DNA of 63,521 nt from the NCBI RefSeq assembly GCF_000341285.1, contig NW_005178466.1:1-63521 (forward strand). The letters run 5' to 3'. The notes under the pieces were generated by a model. That model had not been told where the DNA came from and did not search any database. It saw only the letters and a list, made by a program, of their open reading frames with translations. This DNA comes from Galdieria sulphuraria. Its lineage: Eukaryota > Rhodophyta > Bangiophyceae > Galdieriales > Galdieriaceae. This document shows, piece by piece, positions 22,321-33,038 of the stretch. Each line of letters opens with the position of its first letter. Positions within the stretch are counted from its first letter, which is position 1. The position numbers and the translations under genes are program-made.

Positions 22321-22692
22321 ATGGTAGTTACCAGAAGGTTAACAAGAGTTGTGAATGGATCTAATAAAAGAGTTGTTGAGATACATCAGAAAGAATCAAA
22401 AAAGAGTGCAAAAACAAATTCGTCGAGAGAGAGGAATATTAGAAAGGGAGCTGAAACGAAGCGGTCAGTTGCGGTCAGTGTCAAGCCTTTGAAGAAGAGC
22501 GAGTTTGTCTCGTTACCGAGGGACAAGTTGAAAGAGCTCATAAATACTTTACCTGCTACAGTTATAGAACGTTTAGAGTATCGAGGAGGCGTCGAAAGTG
22601 GTCAGTGGAAGGTATACGTATCCGTTTCAGATACTACTCCACAGTTCCGTGTGACGCAGGAAGATAGCCTGTTGACTAAGCCCCGAAGTTAG
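22321..22692 (+). CDS. Small basic uncharacterised protein, 123 residues
   Basis: This short single-exon frame encodes a strongly basic protein. The first half is rich in Lys, Arg and Ser (for example KESKKSAKTNSSRERNIRKG) and is probably disordered. The second half has a more regular pattern, FVSLPRDKLKELINTLPATV then IERLEYRGGVESGQWKVYVS, which could be a small folded domain. No family was recognised. The base composition suits a nucleic-acid-binding or nuclear protein, but this is a guess. Confidence 0.45.
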   Translation: MVVTRRLTRVVNGSNKRVVEIHQKESKKSAKTNSSRERNIRKGAETKRSVAVSVKPLKKSEFVSLPRDKLKELINTLPATVIERLEYRGGVESGQWKVYVSVSDTTPQFRVTQEDSLLTKPRS

Positions 22693-23365
22693 TTTTGGCT
22701 AACAATTTGTTTACTGTCAGACGTAGAGTTTTTTTAGTCTATTTACGACAGGTACTTATGGTTAAATCTGTAGTCGTAAGACTTTGCCTTGGTTTTCAGT
22801 GTTTCCATACGGATTGCTCGTTCCGGTATGCTACGTTTCAAAGGTAGTCAGGAGACTTTTATATTCGAAATCGACCTTTGCAACTATCTTGAGGATTGAT
22901 ACACACCAATATGTAGATATTGTAAAAGTTATTTTGACTTTTTAAGGTTTCGCCATTAAGAAGTCTGCAGAACTCATATCTTGGTTACATGTTGGTCTCG
23001 TATTGTGTTTAGCGGACATGTAATTGTTAATATTTTCATATTTATGTGAAATGTTTTTGTTGGAGATATCAAACATATGCATCTGCAAGTCTCTGTATTT
23101 CTGCAGAATAAACTCATCTGCTGAGAAATGTCGTTTCTTGAGTAGAATAGTCGTGGCACTTTTTAAACCAGTACGTACTGTGGATTTCAAAATTTCAAAC
23201 GTTTTGTGTTCAAGTCTACCAAAATAATTTCTTTATTTGCGAAGGAAATGTTGATTATGGAAAGGTTTCTGTTATCACATTTTCCCTGAAAACCAACCTC
23301 CGCCATGAGAGAAGATTGCTATTGTGCTCTCCATAGCCATTTTCTGTGATTGCTATTTTGGTGTC
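22693..23365. other. Intergenic region, no gene recognised
   Basis: Between the small basic protein and AtpC. A minus-strand frame at about 22942-23190 and overlapping plus-strand frames are short and have no recognisable motifs. I see no RNA gene or repeat. The AtpC promoter is presumably at the right end. Confidence 0.45.
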
Positions 23366-24725
23366 ATGTTCAGTGAAGTAGCATTCCTATTAAACTCTTT
23401 CTATTCTGGAAAGGCTTTGAGAGGACAAGAAGGAACTTGGTAGGTTTGACCATATTTTTAAAGGTAGCTTATAGAGTTTTTTTTGAAGTTTTGCGTTTGG
23501 TTGCAGAAGACATCGTTCGTGCTTTACATACAGGACCCTCCGGCACACAACTTGTGTTCCGCGTGTCCTTAACGTTGACATGGATGGAAAGCTTGTGACC
23601 ATTCGCAGTCGAATAAGCTCGATAAAGAATACACAGAAAATAACAGAGGCCATGAGACTAGTTGCTGCAGCCAAAGTAAGAAGAGCTCAGGAGGCAGTGT
23701 TGAGTACGCGCCCTTTTTCGGAGAATCTTCAAAAGGTATTCTACTGTTTTGGGTTTTGGCTTGATATGAACTGTTTCTAGGTTCTAGGAGGGCTAATTTT
23801 AAGATTGAAGAAAGAGTTGGTAGATTTACCGTTGTTGAAGGAGCGAACCCCTCATACCTTGGTTTTGGTTGTAATTACTGGAGACAGAGGACTCTGTGGT
23901 TCGTACAATTCATATATTATAAAAAGGACCGAAAACAGGCTGGCGGAACTGAAGAAGGAAGGTATTAATGCAGAGCTCGTTTGTATTGGTGCGAAAGGAT
24001 ATCAGTTCTTCAAAAGGAGAGGATACCCTATTCGAAAATACTTGAGAGTAGGACAGTCTCCAACAGCAGAGAGCGCAACTGAGATATCAGAGTATCTACT
24101 GGCTGAGTTTTTATCTGGTGAAGTGGACCGAGTAGAACTCTTATACACCCGCTTTGTATCATTGATATCTTCGCAACCTTCCATTCGCACCTTGCTTCCC
24201 TTGAATCCCTCAGGTTTAGAGTCAAAGGTAGTTTTCGTTTAAGGCTGAAAATTTCCGATCTCAACATATTTAAAAAGGGTGATGAAATATTTCAGTTGAG
24301 AACAAGAGGTGGAAAGTTCCAGTTGGAGAGGTCTCAGATACCTGGGTCTGAACCACGAGATTTTCCCAGAGATATGATTTTTGAGCAAGATCCTTTGCAA
24401 ATCCTGAGTGCTATTTTACCACTTTATCTTAATGGCCAAGTAGGTTATTGCATATCGTGTTTTAAATACTCAATTATTGGCTGCAGATTTTAAGAACTCT
24501 TCAAGAGTCATTTGCATCAGAGTTGGCGAGTCGAATGAGCGCAATGTCTTCAGCATCGGACAATGCAAAGGAGTTGGCGGTGAGGACGCTTTGTTGTTTT
24601 TCTTTCTATATACATATTTATTTGAAACTCAGAAAACATTGACACTTGAATTGAATCGAGCCCGTCAAGCTGCAATTACACAGGAACTCGCAGAAATAGT
24701 GGGAGCTGCATCGGCACTTCAGTGA
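23366..24725 (+). CDS. ATPC: Plastid ATP synthase gamma subunit, nuclear encoded
   Basis: The gamma subunit is the rotating shaft of CF1CFo in the thylakoid membrane. A first exon ([20 protein letters not shown]) and intron (about 23440-23489) lead to a transit-peptide-like, Arg/Cys-rich stretch ending before [20 protein letters not shown]. Later motifs include [40 protein letters not shown], the plastid-type [40 protein letters not shown] and the C-terminal helix [20 protein letters not shown]. Four or five short introns are needed. The redox-regulatory insert with two cysteines found in green plants is absent between the LESKG and [13 protein letters not shown] segments, as known for red algae. 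This sequence argues for plastid rather than mitochondrial gamma. Confidence 0.92.
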
Positions 24726-24974
24726 GAAGATATTATTCTTAACTGATTGGGAAGTCAATTGGGTTGGATGAAATTTCATAAACTTTTGGTTTAAAGTTAT
24801 TTCTTATTTGTTCACAAATTTGCATGAACCATTTACAGAGTATTTCTAGTTTAAAATGTGTGAGCTTCTGAGACACTTGTATGTAAATGCTGATCCCTTT
24901 CACACACTGCTACTAGAGCAAACAAATGTTGATAGATTTACTTCGTTCCATGTTTCAAAAGTGTCTATAAAATT

Positions 24975-26129
24975 CTATCGAAGCCTACTTAAGCCTCGAA
25001 CGAAATTTTTCAAACGGTAATAGTAAGGTCTCCAGCTTAACGGCATATAATTCTGGACTAGCGGCTCCAAACGACTATCTACTATTCTCCATGCAAGTTG
25101 TGCATGTGATGAAAAGTTGAAACGCAATCTTAAGAAAAAAGAATAAGGAAATAGACTAAACAGATTTTGTGGAACTCTAGATATCACTTTAGTAAACTGC
25201 TCCATTTGAAGTATATCTGCTAGCACTTACTGGATGGATCGGAAAAGAATAACAGGGAACAGGATAATTTCCGTAATGGCTGAAAGTAGATAAATAGTGT
25301 CTCTACTGTGCAAAATGAACTGAAAGAGGTCAGCAAGGCTATAATATAAAGTGGGAGTGATAGAAGGAAGCAAAGTCGATAAGAGTTCACAAGCCGAGAC
25401 CGTTGCACGGCAGGCAATGGGAATGAGAGAAACTAATAAAGTCTCAAATAATCAATGTCACTAGTGCAAGAAACAACATACCTGTGCTCGGTGGCGTGAT
25501 TGAGCGTTGAACAAAACAATATAATATGAAGGCAAAGTCCTCATGATAGACAAGACTCTGGAACCACTGCCTACTTATTTGAGGAACCTTAGCACGTGTC
25601 AAAGATCATTACACTCTGGAGACGCTCAACTTACTCCAACAACCTGCAATAATGAACATATGTTGGCGAAAAACGCAAATTGAAAGGCTGCTAGGAAATT
25701 TTTCTTATTCTGGTCTAACAGAAATAAGAATGCTTTCCAGATAGTCAATAATTGTAGCAAACAAAGCAAGGTAGAAATAGCTCTCGGTAGAGAATTTGAA
25801 CTTGTGAACCTTCTCATATGCTGGACAAAATCTCTGGAAAACAGTGATCGCGCGTAATTGACAACACTTCTCCAATTCAACGAAGGACCTGCGGAGGATG
25901 AGTCTGGAGTGTCTGGAGAAGAACTCGTCGACAAAGTTTCTTGATTGTTTTGGGCTGTTTGGCTATTTCTCAAGGGAAGCTCGTGGTTGACATAGCGCCT
26001 GAAGTAAACTCGTTTTAAATGTTCCTCAGATCCAGTCGTCAAAGCGTTGTCTCTAAACACTTTCCATCTTTCGTCAGAATCAAAATCGTGCCGTTGAAAT
26101 TGTTCCTCGACCACTTTTACAGGATCCAT
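24975..26129 (-). CDS. TMEM33/Pom33-like ER membrane protein, multi-exon
   Basis: The family shapes ER tubules and nuclear pores. Visible parts are an N-terminal soluble domain (WKVFRDNALTTGSEEHLKRV followed by YFRRYVNHELP, seen in the plant and fungal branch), a Ser-rich linker, then hydrophobic segments (LLCLLQLLTIWKAFLFLLDQ; FQFAFFANICSLLQ; a segment near 25300). The last exon, ending ...SLFPYSFFLRLRFNFSSHAQ and then WRPYYYRLKNFVRGLSRLR, has the charged helical tail that fits TMEM33. Exons lie at about 26129-25626, 25570-25495, 25440-25250 and 25226-24975. Identity rests on overall pattern, not on a catalytic motif. It is head-to-head with the WDR33 gene at 91 bp. Confidence 0.65.
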
Positions 26130-26220
26130 CTATGGCAAATGAAAATAATCGTTTGCTACAACTGGTATTCCTTCTTCTCTGCGTCAAAATTGCGTCAATT
26201 CCCAGTTGTTGAGGGAAAGC
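26130..26220. promoter_or_regulatory. 91-bp divergent intergenic region between TMEM33-like and WDR33 genes
   Basis: Divergent start codons with 91 bp between imply a shared promoter region. An ATG at 26131 on the plus strand leads only to a short frame that stops, so the gene start is taken at 26221. Confidence 0.35.
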
Positions 26221-27909
26221 ATGTCAACGCCAAATGACTCCGCATACATGGAAACTAGACAACCTCACTATGCGAAAGCTCCTGTAAGTTACTCTGCTTT
26301 CTCTATTAATTGTATGGACTGATCAACGTAGGCTTCGAGGGAAATATTTGATGGGAAGCGAATGCGGAAAGCAGTGGTGAGAAGAACTGTCGACTTTAAC
26401 AATTCCTCAATGCGTTGGATGTTGGATAGAGTAAGTTTATGCCTGCAGTTTATAAATCTTCCTCATTTTTATAGCCTGGTCAAGAAACTGAAAAAGATGT
26501 TCCCGTAAGTAGATGTAATCCATCAAGTTCTAAATCTAAAGAGAAAAGACTTTACAACCCACGGCGGAGTATATTCCCAATTTATTGCCACCACAAGCAC
26601 CTTATATGGATAATATGCCAATTTCTTCTGTTTGTACCAAGTTTGTACATACTTCGATCAACAAAGTCCGCTGTCCTATTAATACTTGTCGTTGGACTCC
26701 AGAAGGTCGTCGACTTATTACAGGTCGGAAGTTTGTTTTGTTGTTGAAGATGTGTTTCACAGAATGTTAGGTGCGAGCACTGGCGAGTTTACTTTATGGA
26801 ATGGCTTTACCTTCAATTTTGAGACCATACTTCAAGCTCATGACTCGGCAGTATGTTTAAAACTATTTTTTTAGCCCTTCTAAACACACCGGAGAAGGTC
26901 AGGACTATGATTTGGAGCCATGATGAAAATTGGATGCTCACTGGAGATCACAAAGGAATTGTAAAATATTGGCAATCAAATATGAACAACTTGAAAGCTT
27001 TTGTAGCTCATGAGGAGGCCATTAGGTATGAAAGCTTCTCACTTATGCCAATTCTATGTTATATTTATTCTTTTAAGAGATATTACTTTTGCAGTTTCGG
27101 ACTTGAAGTTTGCTACTTGCTCTGATGATGGCACTATAAAGATATGGGACTTTTTGAGAACTGCAGAGGCAAAGGACTTTACAGCGTGTGATGAAGAAAG
27201 ACAATTGAAAGGACATGGCTGGTAGGAAGATGAATGAATGATATGAAGTAGTCGTCTGATTTTCTTATAAAGGGATGTACGCTGCATTGAATGGCACCCT
27301 CAATTTCCTATTATTGCTTCAGGCTCCAAGGCATGTCGCTAGTTCATTATCAAAGTAATTGGTTTGATTTGGTTGTATAGGATTCATTAGTTAAAATTTG
27401 GGATGCCAAAACTGGTCGCAACTTGACAACTTTACATGGTCATAAAAATACAGTTGAAAAAGTAAGATGGAATCGTAATGGTTATTGGCTGGCAACTTGT
27501 GGACGTGACCAACTTATAAAACTATACGATATAAGAATGATGCAAGAATTGCAAACTTTTCGAGGTCACAAACGAGAAGTATAGTTTAGCCTCCAATTGA
27601 TCGAACACGGCAATTGAACTTGTTGAATAGGTTACTAGTTGTCAGTGGCATCCATATCACGAAACTTTGTTTGTTTCGGGGGGTTGGGACTGTTGTATTT
27701 TCTTTTGGCTTGTAGGTGCAAACGAACCTGCCGCAGTTATTCCTGATGCACATGAATCAGCGGTATGGGACCTTAACTGGCATCCAATAGGTCACATTTT
27801 GGTAGGTTTCTTTATGGCTACTTTTGCTTTTTCGTTTATGCGGCTTTAGGTTTCTTCAAGTAACGATCACGCAACTAAATTCTGGACTCGTAATCGCCCC
27901 GGCGACTAG
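26221..27909 (+). CDS. FY: WDR33/FY/Pfs2, WD40 subunit of the mRNA cleavage and polyadenylation factor
   Basis: WDR33 (yeast Pfs2, plant FY) recognises the AAUAAA region and scaffolds CPSF. The spliced protein shows [20 protein letters not shown], the [13 protein letters not shown] segment, [60 protein letters not shown], then WD repeats up to [23 protein letters not shown], where it stops. About ten short introns are needed. The long Pro/Gly-rich C-terminus of animal WDR33 and plant FY is missing, so the length resembles yeast Pfs2. The ATG at 26221 gives [20 protein letters not shown]. The phosphatase gene begins 64 bp after the stop on the same strand. Confidence 0.93.
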
Positions 27910-27973
27910 GAAATGTAAACACGATACCATCTTCATTCTTTTTGAACCAATTATACTATAACAGACTAGTTGA

Positions 27974-30532
27974 ATGTACAAGATTCAAGCTATTCATATG
28001 TTATGTCAATTCCACTTCACATTGTCAAATTGGATAATCCATTGGACAAGTAGAGCAAAGCCTGTTTTTGGTATTGCCTTTGGTTTTGCACTTCAACTCT
28101 GTTTTTATAAAGATATGTGGAAACGTTTTCTTGCAAATGTGCAGCCAAGAAAGAATTCCCTACCAGTTCAAGGGAGTTTTGAAGAAGACGAAGCAAAAAT
28201 GGAACAAAACAGAGACAGTCGACGAAAACATACAGCAGAAGCGTTTGCAGAGCCGCTTGAAACAAGGGAGGGACTGGAAACCTTCACAAAGGTACACTAT
28301 TCTGTGTCTGTTCCGGATTTAAGACGATTTCAAGACAACTCTTCCCTGAGAGTATTGGAGGACCAAAGTGATGGAAGTGAACAAGACAGATTCTCCGAGA
28401 TTTTGGGTAGAATTTCGGACACGGAAGAGGCTTTTGAAGCGGTAGAACACGACTGGATAAATCATGTTGCCAACCATGAGCAAGAATTTATCCGTGAAAA
28501 CGATTTGTTCTTTTGGGAGGACTCTGAAGAACTAGCAGCGGAGGTATCAGACTGTGCGATTGACGATGGAAAAGTGGGGTTGGAAGGCTCTTATACAGAA
28601 CTTACACCAAAACTAGAAATATCAACGAAAACTTCTCAAGTCACGAAGGAAGAAGGAGATGCACGAGAATCTTCAGCGCAGCCGTTTGTTTGTCGAATTT
28701 TACCAGCTGGAACAATCCCTTACATTAGTTCTTCAAATATCGATGGGGAGTATATTCGCATAGTGTTAAGAAGATTTCAAGAAGTAAGAAGCACTGTCAC
28801 TCAGCTCTAGTCTTTTACTAAGAAATCTTGTACTAGTTGGGTTGGAGGGACGATGTTTCACTAACCAAGACTGTTATTTCAACGGTCGATGCGAAGAAAA
28901 TTATTAAAGATACCATTTCAGTCGTTGCTGCGGAATCCAACGTTTTAGATGTTCGTGTTCCAGAAGGTGGTGTTGTTCATATTATTGGTAAGGTTTATGG
29001 TTATTTTAAATTGCCACTTATTGGGAGAAAGGTGATATTCATGGACACTTATATGATCTCTCTAGTATTTTAGAGAATACTGGCTATCCCAATTGTAAGA
29101 ATACGCTGCTATTTAATGGAGACTATGTGGACCGAGGAAGTTGGGGAATAGAGGTTGGTTTGATATGGACATGTTGATATTGGCTTATTCCTTTCAAGGT
29201 TTTGTTGATTCTTTGTCTACTGAAGTTGTGGGAACCACGAAGAGTATTTCTTTTGAGAGGAAATCATGAGACGTCGTATTGCAATGTCATATATGGATTT
29301 CGAAAGGAGTGTATACAGAAATATAATGTAAAGGTTTATTTATCTTGTCAGCAGTTATTTTGTCATCTACCTGTTGCTGCTGTTGTTTCGAATCATATTT
29401 CATATATAGTCGATAGAGATTCTCCTGAACGCCATTCTGAGAGAGATGGAATGAATGCAAGTGAACGTGCTGGTTCTTTATGGAAAGGATGGTGGAAGAA
29501 CTCGACTATTCCCGTAGTGTCAACTCCAAAAAGTCGAAAAAAATTTGCTATATTGAAGACACCGTTAGGATCAAGTGTAGATATCGGACATTATTTGCAC
29601 AAATCTACTGTAGCCTCCAAAATTGTTCAACAGGATGTTATATGTGGTTCAGTGCCCGACACTTCTCCCAATAATTCTAGAGCAGGATCCGACGAAAGCT
29701 TTACTCAACCCCAAAAGATATCGTATCGCTTTTTGACTCCTTTGGAAGATAATGAAAGACGAGTTCTTGTTCTGCATGGAGGGCTGTTTCGTAACTCTTC
29801 TGGAAAGTTGGGTACCTTGAAGGTATGTCATTGTTTGTAAGAGTTATAATTGAAGCTCATCGTTCCATTTTTTAAGGAACTTGTACAGATTCCAAGAAAT
29901 CTTCCTGATCCTACCGGAACGCTGGAAGATATACTATGGTCAGATCCTGATTATATCTACGGTTTTGGACCAAACCGTATGCGTGGTGCAGGAATAGCAT
30001 TTGGCCCAGATATGACCAAACAATTCCTTCGCGATAATAATTTAAGTTATATCGTAAGTTATCATTTCTTGTCGATAACCTGCAGTTTTCTAATGATATT
30101 TTGAAGATTCGTTCCCATGAAGGTCCGGATGCCAGAGAGAAAAGGAAGGACTTTCCTAGTTTGAGACAAGGTCATTCTATCGATTTCGTCACAATTGGAA
30201 GAAGAAAGAAAGAAATTTTTTCTGAAAGCATACAGAAGGGAGCCTCAAGCTCAGATTGTGATTCCATTGAAACACTTCCTCTTCTAATTACAGTTTTTTC
30301 TGCTCCTGCATATCCCGAAGGTCCAAATGCAAGAAACAATTTAGGAGCTATCTGTACCTTAGATGAGAGTATGGAACCCTCATTTGAGACTTTTCATGCT
30401 AATCAAAGGCCTTGCAAGGCACAAACGACTGCGATGCTTGTAGAAGACGCAGTGAAGGATTTACGAGCAGCGGCATTAGAACGCTCTTCATTTGGCAGAG
30501 TAATTTTAAAGTTAAGTGGTCGAAACTATTAA
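27974..30532 (+). CDS. PPP-family serine/threonine phosphatase (PP5/PPEF-like) with long N-terminus and insert
   Basis: The catalytic core has all PPP motifs: GDIHGHLYDL, LLFNGDYVDRGSWGIEVL, LLRGNHETSYCNVIYGFR, VLHGGLFR, ILWSDPDYIYGFGPNRMRGA with GIAFGPDMTKQFL, and IIRSHEGPDA. An insertion of roughly 130 Ser-rich residues sits between the CQQLFCHLPVAAVVSNHISY segment and VLVLHGGLF. The N-terminal exon of about 278 residues begins with hydrophobic segments and then a long acidic Glu/Ser-rich stretch. No TPR or EF-hands are evident, so it is neither classical PP5 nor PPEF. The core resembles PPEF/PP7 in the FNGDYVDRG and YGFRKECIQKYN pattern. Five to six short introns are needed. The true start within the first exon is uncertain; the ATG at 27974 gives the longest frame. 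Confidence 0.8.
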
Positions 30533-30857
30533 ATAATAAATGTATAAAATGGATTTCTTTAACAAAGATTGATTGGAGACTCGTGAACTCTCCGATGAAG
30601 ACAGTTGTTTTCGTTATTCTCCTCGCAGTTCATTTTCATTAGGCATCACCTTTTCTCAAGGAATAGCCTTGTTCAATCTCTTTAGAAAATGAGTCTCTAT
30701 CAGAAAAGTTGCACAATATTAGAAAATTCCAAATTCATGTTGGTTGCTTCGTTTTCATATTGAACGATCCCATTTTCTTTCCATTGAAGAGAGGAATTGC
30801 TCTTCAAGTACTTGGAATACTTTGCCTTTTCAAGTTGCTTTCAACGACGCTTCTTCT
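30533..30857. other. Intergenic region before NDUFV2, nothing recognised
   Basis: Holds the 3' UTR of the phosphatase and the promoter and 5' UTR of NDUFV2. The NDUFV2 frame is open upstream of its chosen ATG, so part of this stretch may be coding if a non-ATG start were used. Confidence 0.4.
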
Positions 30858-31744
30858 ATGGCGCGCAATGTGATGAATCTCTTCCATCTGTACAAGCAAA
30901 CTTCTTCGTTTCTTTCTGGTTTCAACGGATTTCAGATTCTATCCAAACAGCGGGGTAGCAACAGTTTCGGAGTGTTTTCCGTTCTCAACTGCAGAAAAAG
31001 CCCTCCAAGCAAGTCCTTTAGTACAGGTTCTTTATCTGTAGGTTTCTCAACTTTTCAACCGAATTTTATTCTGTACTAACCCGTCCATTGCAGCACGTTG
31101 ATAGGGAAGGCAACACTGCAGAAACCACGTTTGACTTCACAGACGAGAATTATGAGAAAATTGAGAATATTCTAAAAAAGTATCCAAGGAATTACAAGTC
31201 ATCAGCAGTTATTGCACTTTTAGATCTAGTACAACGACAGTGTGGTGGTTGGATACCATTGGCTGCTATGAATCAAGTGGCAAAAATTTTGGAAATGCCC
31301 CCCATAAGAGTTTATGAAGTTGTAACATTCTATTCAATGTTCTATCGTGAACCGATAGGGAAGTTTAATGTTCAGGTTTGCTGCACTACTCCTTGTATGA
31401 TACGTGGCGCATATGATATTCTTCGTGCTATCCAAAGCAAGTTTAACCTCGAACCGGGCGGAAACAGTCCAGATATGATGTTTCACCTTGAAGAAGTGGA
31501 GTGCTTAGGTGCTTGTGTCAATGCACCTATGATGCAAGTCAATGACGATTACTATGAAGACTTGACAGTTGAAAGCGCGATACAAGTACTGGAAAATCTG
31601 CGTGATCACAAAGCTGTCAAAGTTGGTCCTCAAAATAGTCGCCACCAATGTGTAGGTATTCAAGGAAAGACAACTCTGTTATCGGAACCACCTGGACCTT
31701 ACTGTCGTTCTTTGGAGACGGAACAAGTCAAAAAGGCTTCCTAG
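30858..31744 (+). CDS. NDUFV2: NADH:ubiquinone oxidoreductase 24-kDa subunit (complex I, NDUFV2)
   Basis: This matrix-side subunit carries the 2Fe-2S cluster N1a next to the FMN subunit. A presequence starts MARNVMNLFHLYKQTSSFLS and is followed by a single intron with a clear CTAAC branch point (about 31040-31094). The mature part has AVIALLDLVQRQCGGWIPLA, VYEVVTFYSMFYREPIGKFN and the four cluster cysteines in VQVCCTTPCMIRGAYD and EEVECLGACVNAPMMQVND. The start is the first ATG giving a mitochondrial presequence. The stop is 7 bp from the stop of the convergent wax-synthase-like gene. Confidence 0.94.
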
Positions 31745-31751
31745 TCATTAT

Positions 31752-33032
31752 CTATCGTTTCAAATAGCGCTCCAAGTGTTTTTCATCTATTGCGAATAAA
31801 GAGACCGCCTTTGCAACCAAACCACTATCTATTATAGGACGCCAAAAGAAATATTCAGATGTGATTATCAATAGACAAAGACACCATATTCGTCCGAATA
31901 TAGAACCAAACATGCCAGAACAACGAAACATCATCTAATATCGACAAGCAACAGTCAAAAGACACAATGTTGTTTCATTCCTTAATTACCTTTTTGCCAA
32001 TTTTTTCAATAACTAGTAAGAAACCATGTAACGAAAAAAATATAAACCAATGTCCAGTCACCGTTCCATTTATTCGGAATAATAACTTGGCAAAAGGTTA
32101 TTAGACAATAATAGAAACAAACAGAATAAAAAATTACCAGTTCATGCATAATGCCACTGACCATAAAAGTACTTATTACTGCAACTAGTTTTCTCCATTG
32201 AGGATAACGCTGATTATTGGGACAAATACTTAAATAAACTGTATAATACAGAGTCTTCGCAGCTTGAACATTCCAACGCCTGGACCAAAAATCGGATAAA
32301 CTATTAGATAAAAACGGTCTATGAAGAGCAACATTTGTACAATGAATAATAAAAAGACTCTATGGAACTTACTTATCAAAGTGAATATCCAAGGGAAACC
32401 ATGGCTTGCAGATGGCAGCACAGAGATCCAATAGAAGAGAACAAAAAAGATATAACAAAAACGCATAAATAATATGACAAATGAGTGAAGAGGGAATAAA
32501 GACAAGACTATTAACAAAGCCCCAAACCAGGACTAACTTGAGAGCAAAACGAGACAGAAACTGAGAAGTAGTCTCTGAAACCTAGAAAAGAATTGAAAAA
32601 CTTTTCCTCCAAAATAAAAGATATTAACGGACTTTTTCCTTATCTAAATTATCGTTCATAGTCAACGGGAACCACATCCAGAGTAGAAGGGATAGTGTAC
32701 TTGCATTCTGCAAAGGTTGTTGACCCAATAAAACAGCCAAAGCTTTGAAACTACTCCACCTAAACGCTCATTATTCAATACAAGTGATTGCAATAAGTGA
32801 GATTCAGTTACCAGGAAACGACAGCATAACAGAATATATACGCCACTATTTGATCGTCTTTGTTAAAACAAAAGTCGGGTACGAGAAGGAGTAAGATAAA
32901 GCAAGGTACCCAACAGAAAAAGGCTATAGTTTTATATTTTTTCGTATTCCATTTCTTTACAGAATATAAAACATAAAGACTGGTGATAACTTCAATCCAC
33001 AACGATAGTGCTATTCCTTGAATAACCAACAT
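31752..33032 (-). CDS. Wax synthase-like membrane-bound O-acyltransferase (MBOAT superfamily)
   Basis: Relatives in plants esterify fatty alcohols or sterols with acyl-CoA in the ER. The first exon is hydrophobic (VIQGIALSLWIEVITSLYVL; FFCWVPCFILLLLVPDF) and aligns from its start with plant wax synthases through SSFKALAVLLGQQPLQNAST. The diagnostic block DFWSRRWNVQAAKTLYYTVY and the active-site-type STFMVSGIMHEL with the conserved His follow, then FCQVIIPNKWNGDWTLVY. The C-terminus (YFFWRPIIDSGLVAKAVSLF) also fits. Five or so short introns are needed. Substrate (fatty alcohol, sterol or diacylglycerol) cannot be read from sequence. The ATG at 33032 lies 6 bp downstream of the site-1 protease stop on the same strand. 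Confidence 0.82.
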
Positions 33033-33038
33033 GTTTTA

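Noticed and set aside
27974-28810. A separate gene for the acidic protein preceding the phosphatase core
   Set aside because: A GTAAGA donor and AG acceptor join it in frame to the phosphatase domain, so one gene is the better model.
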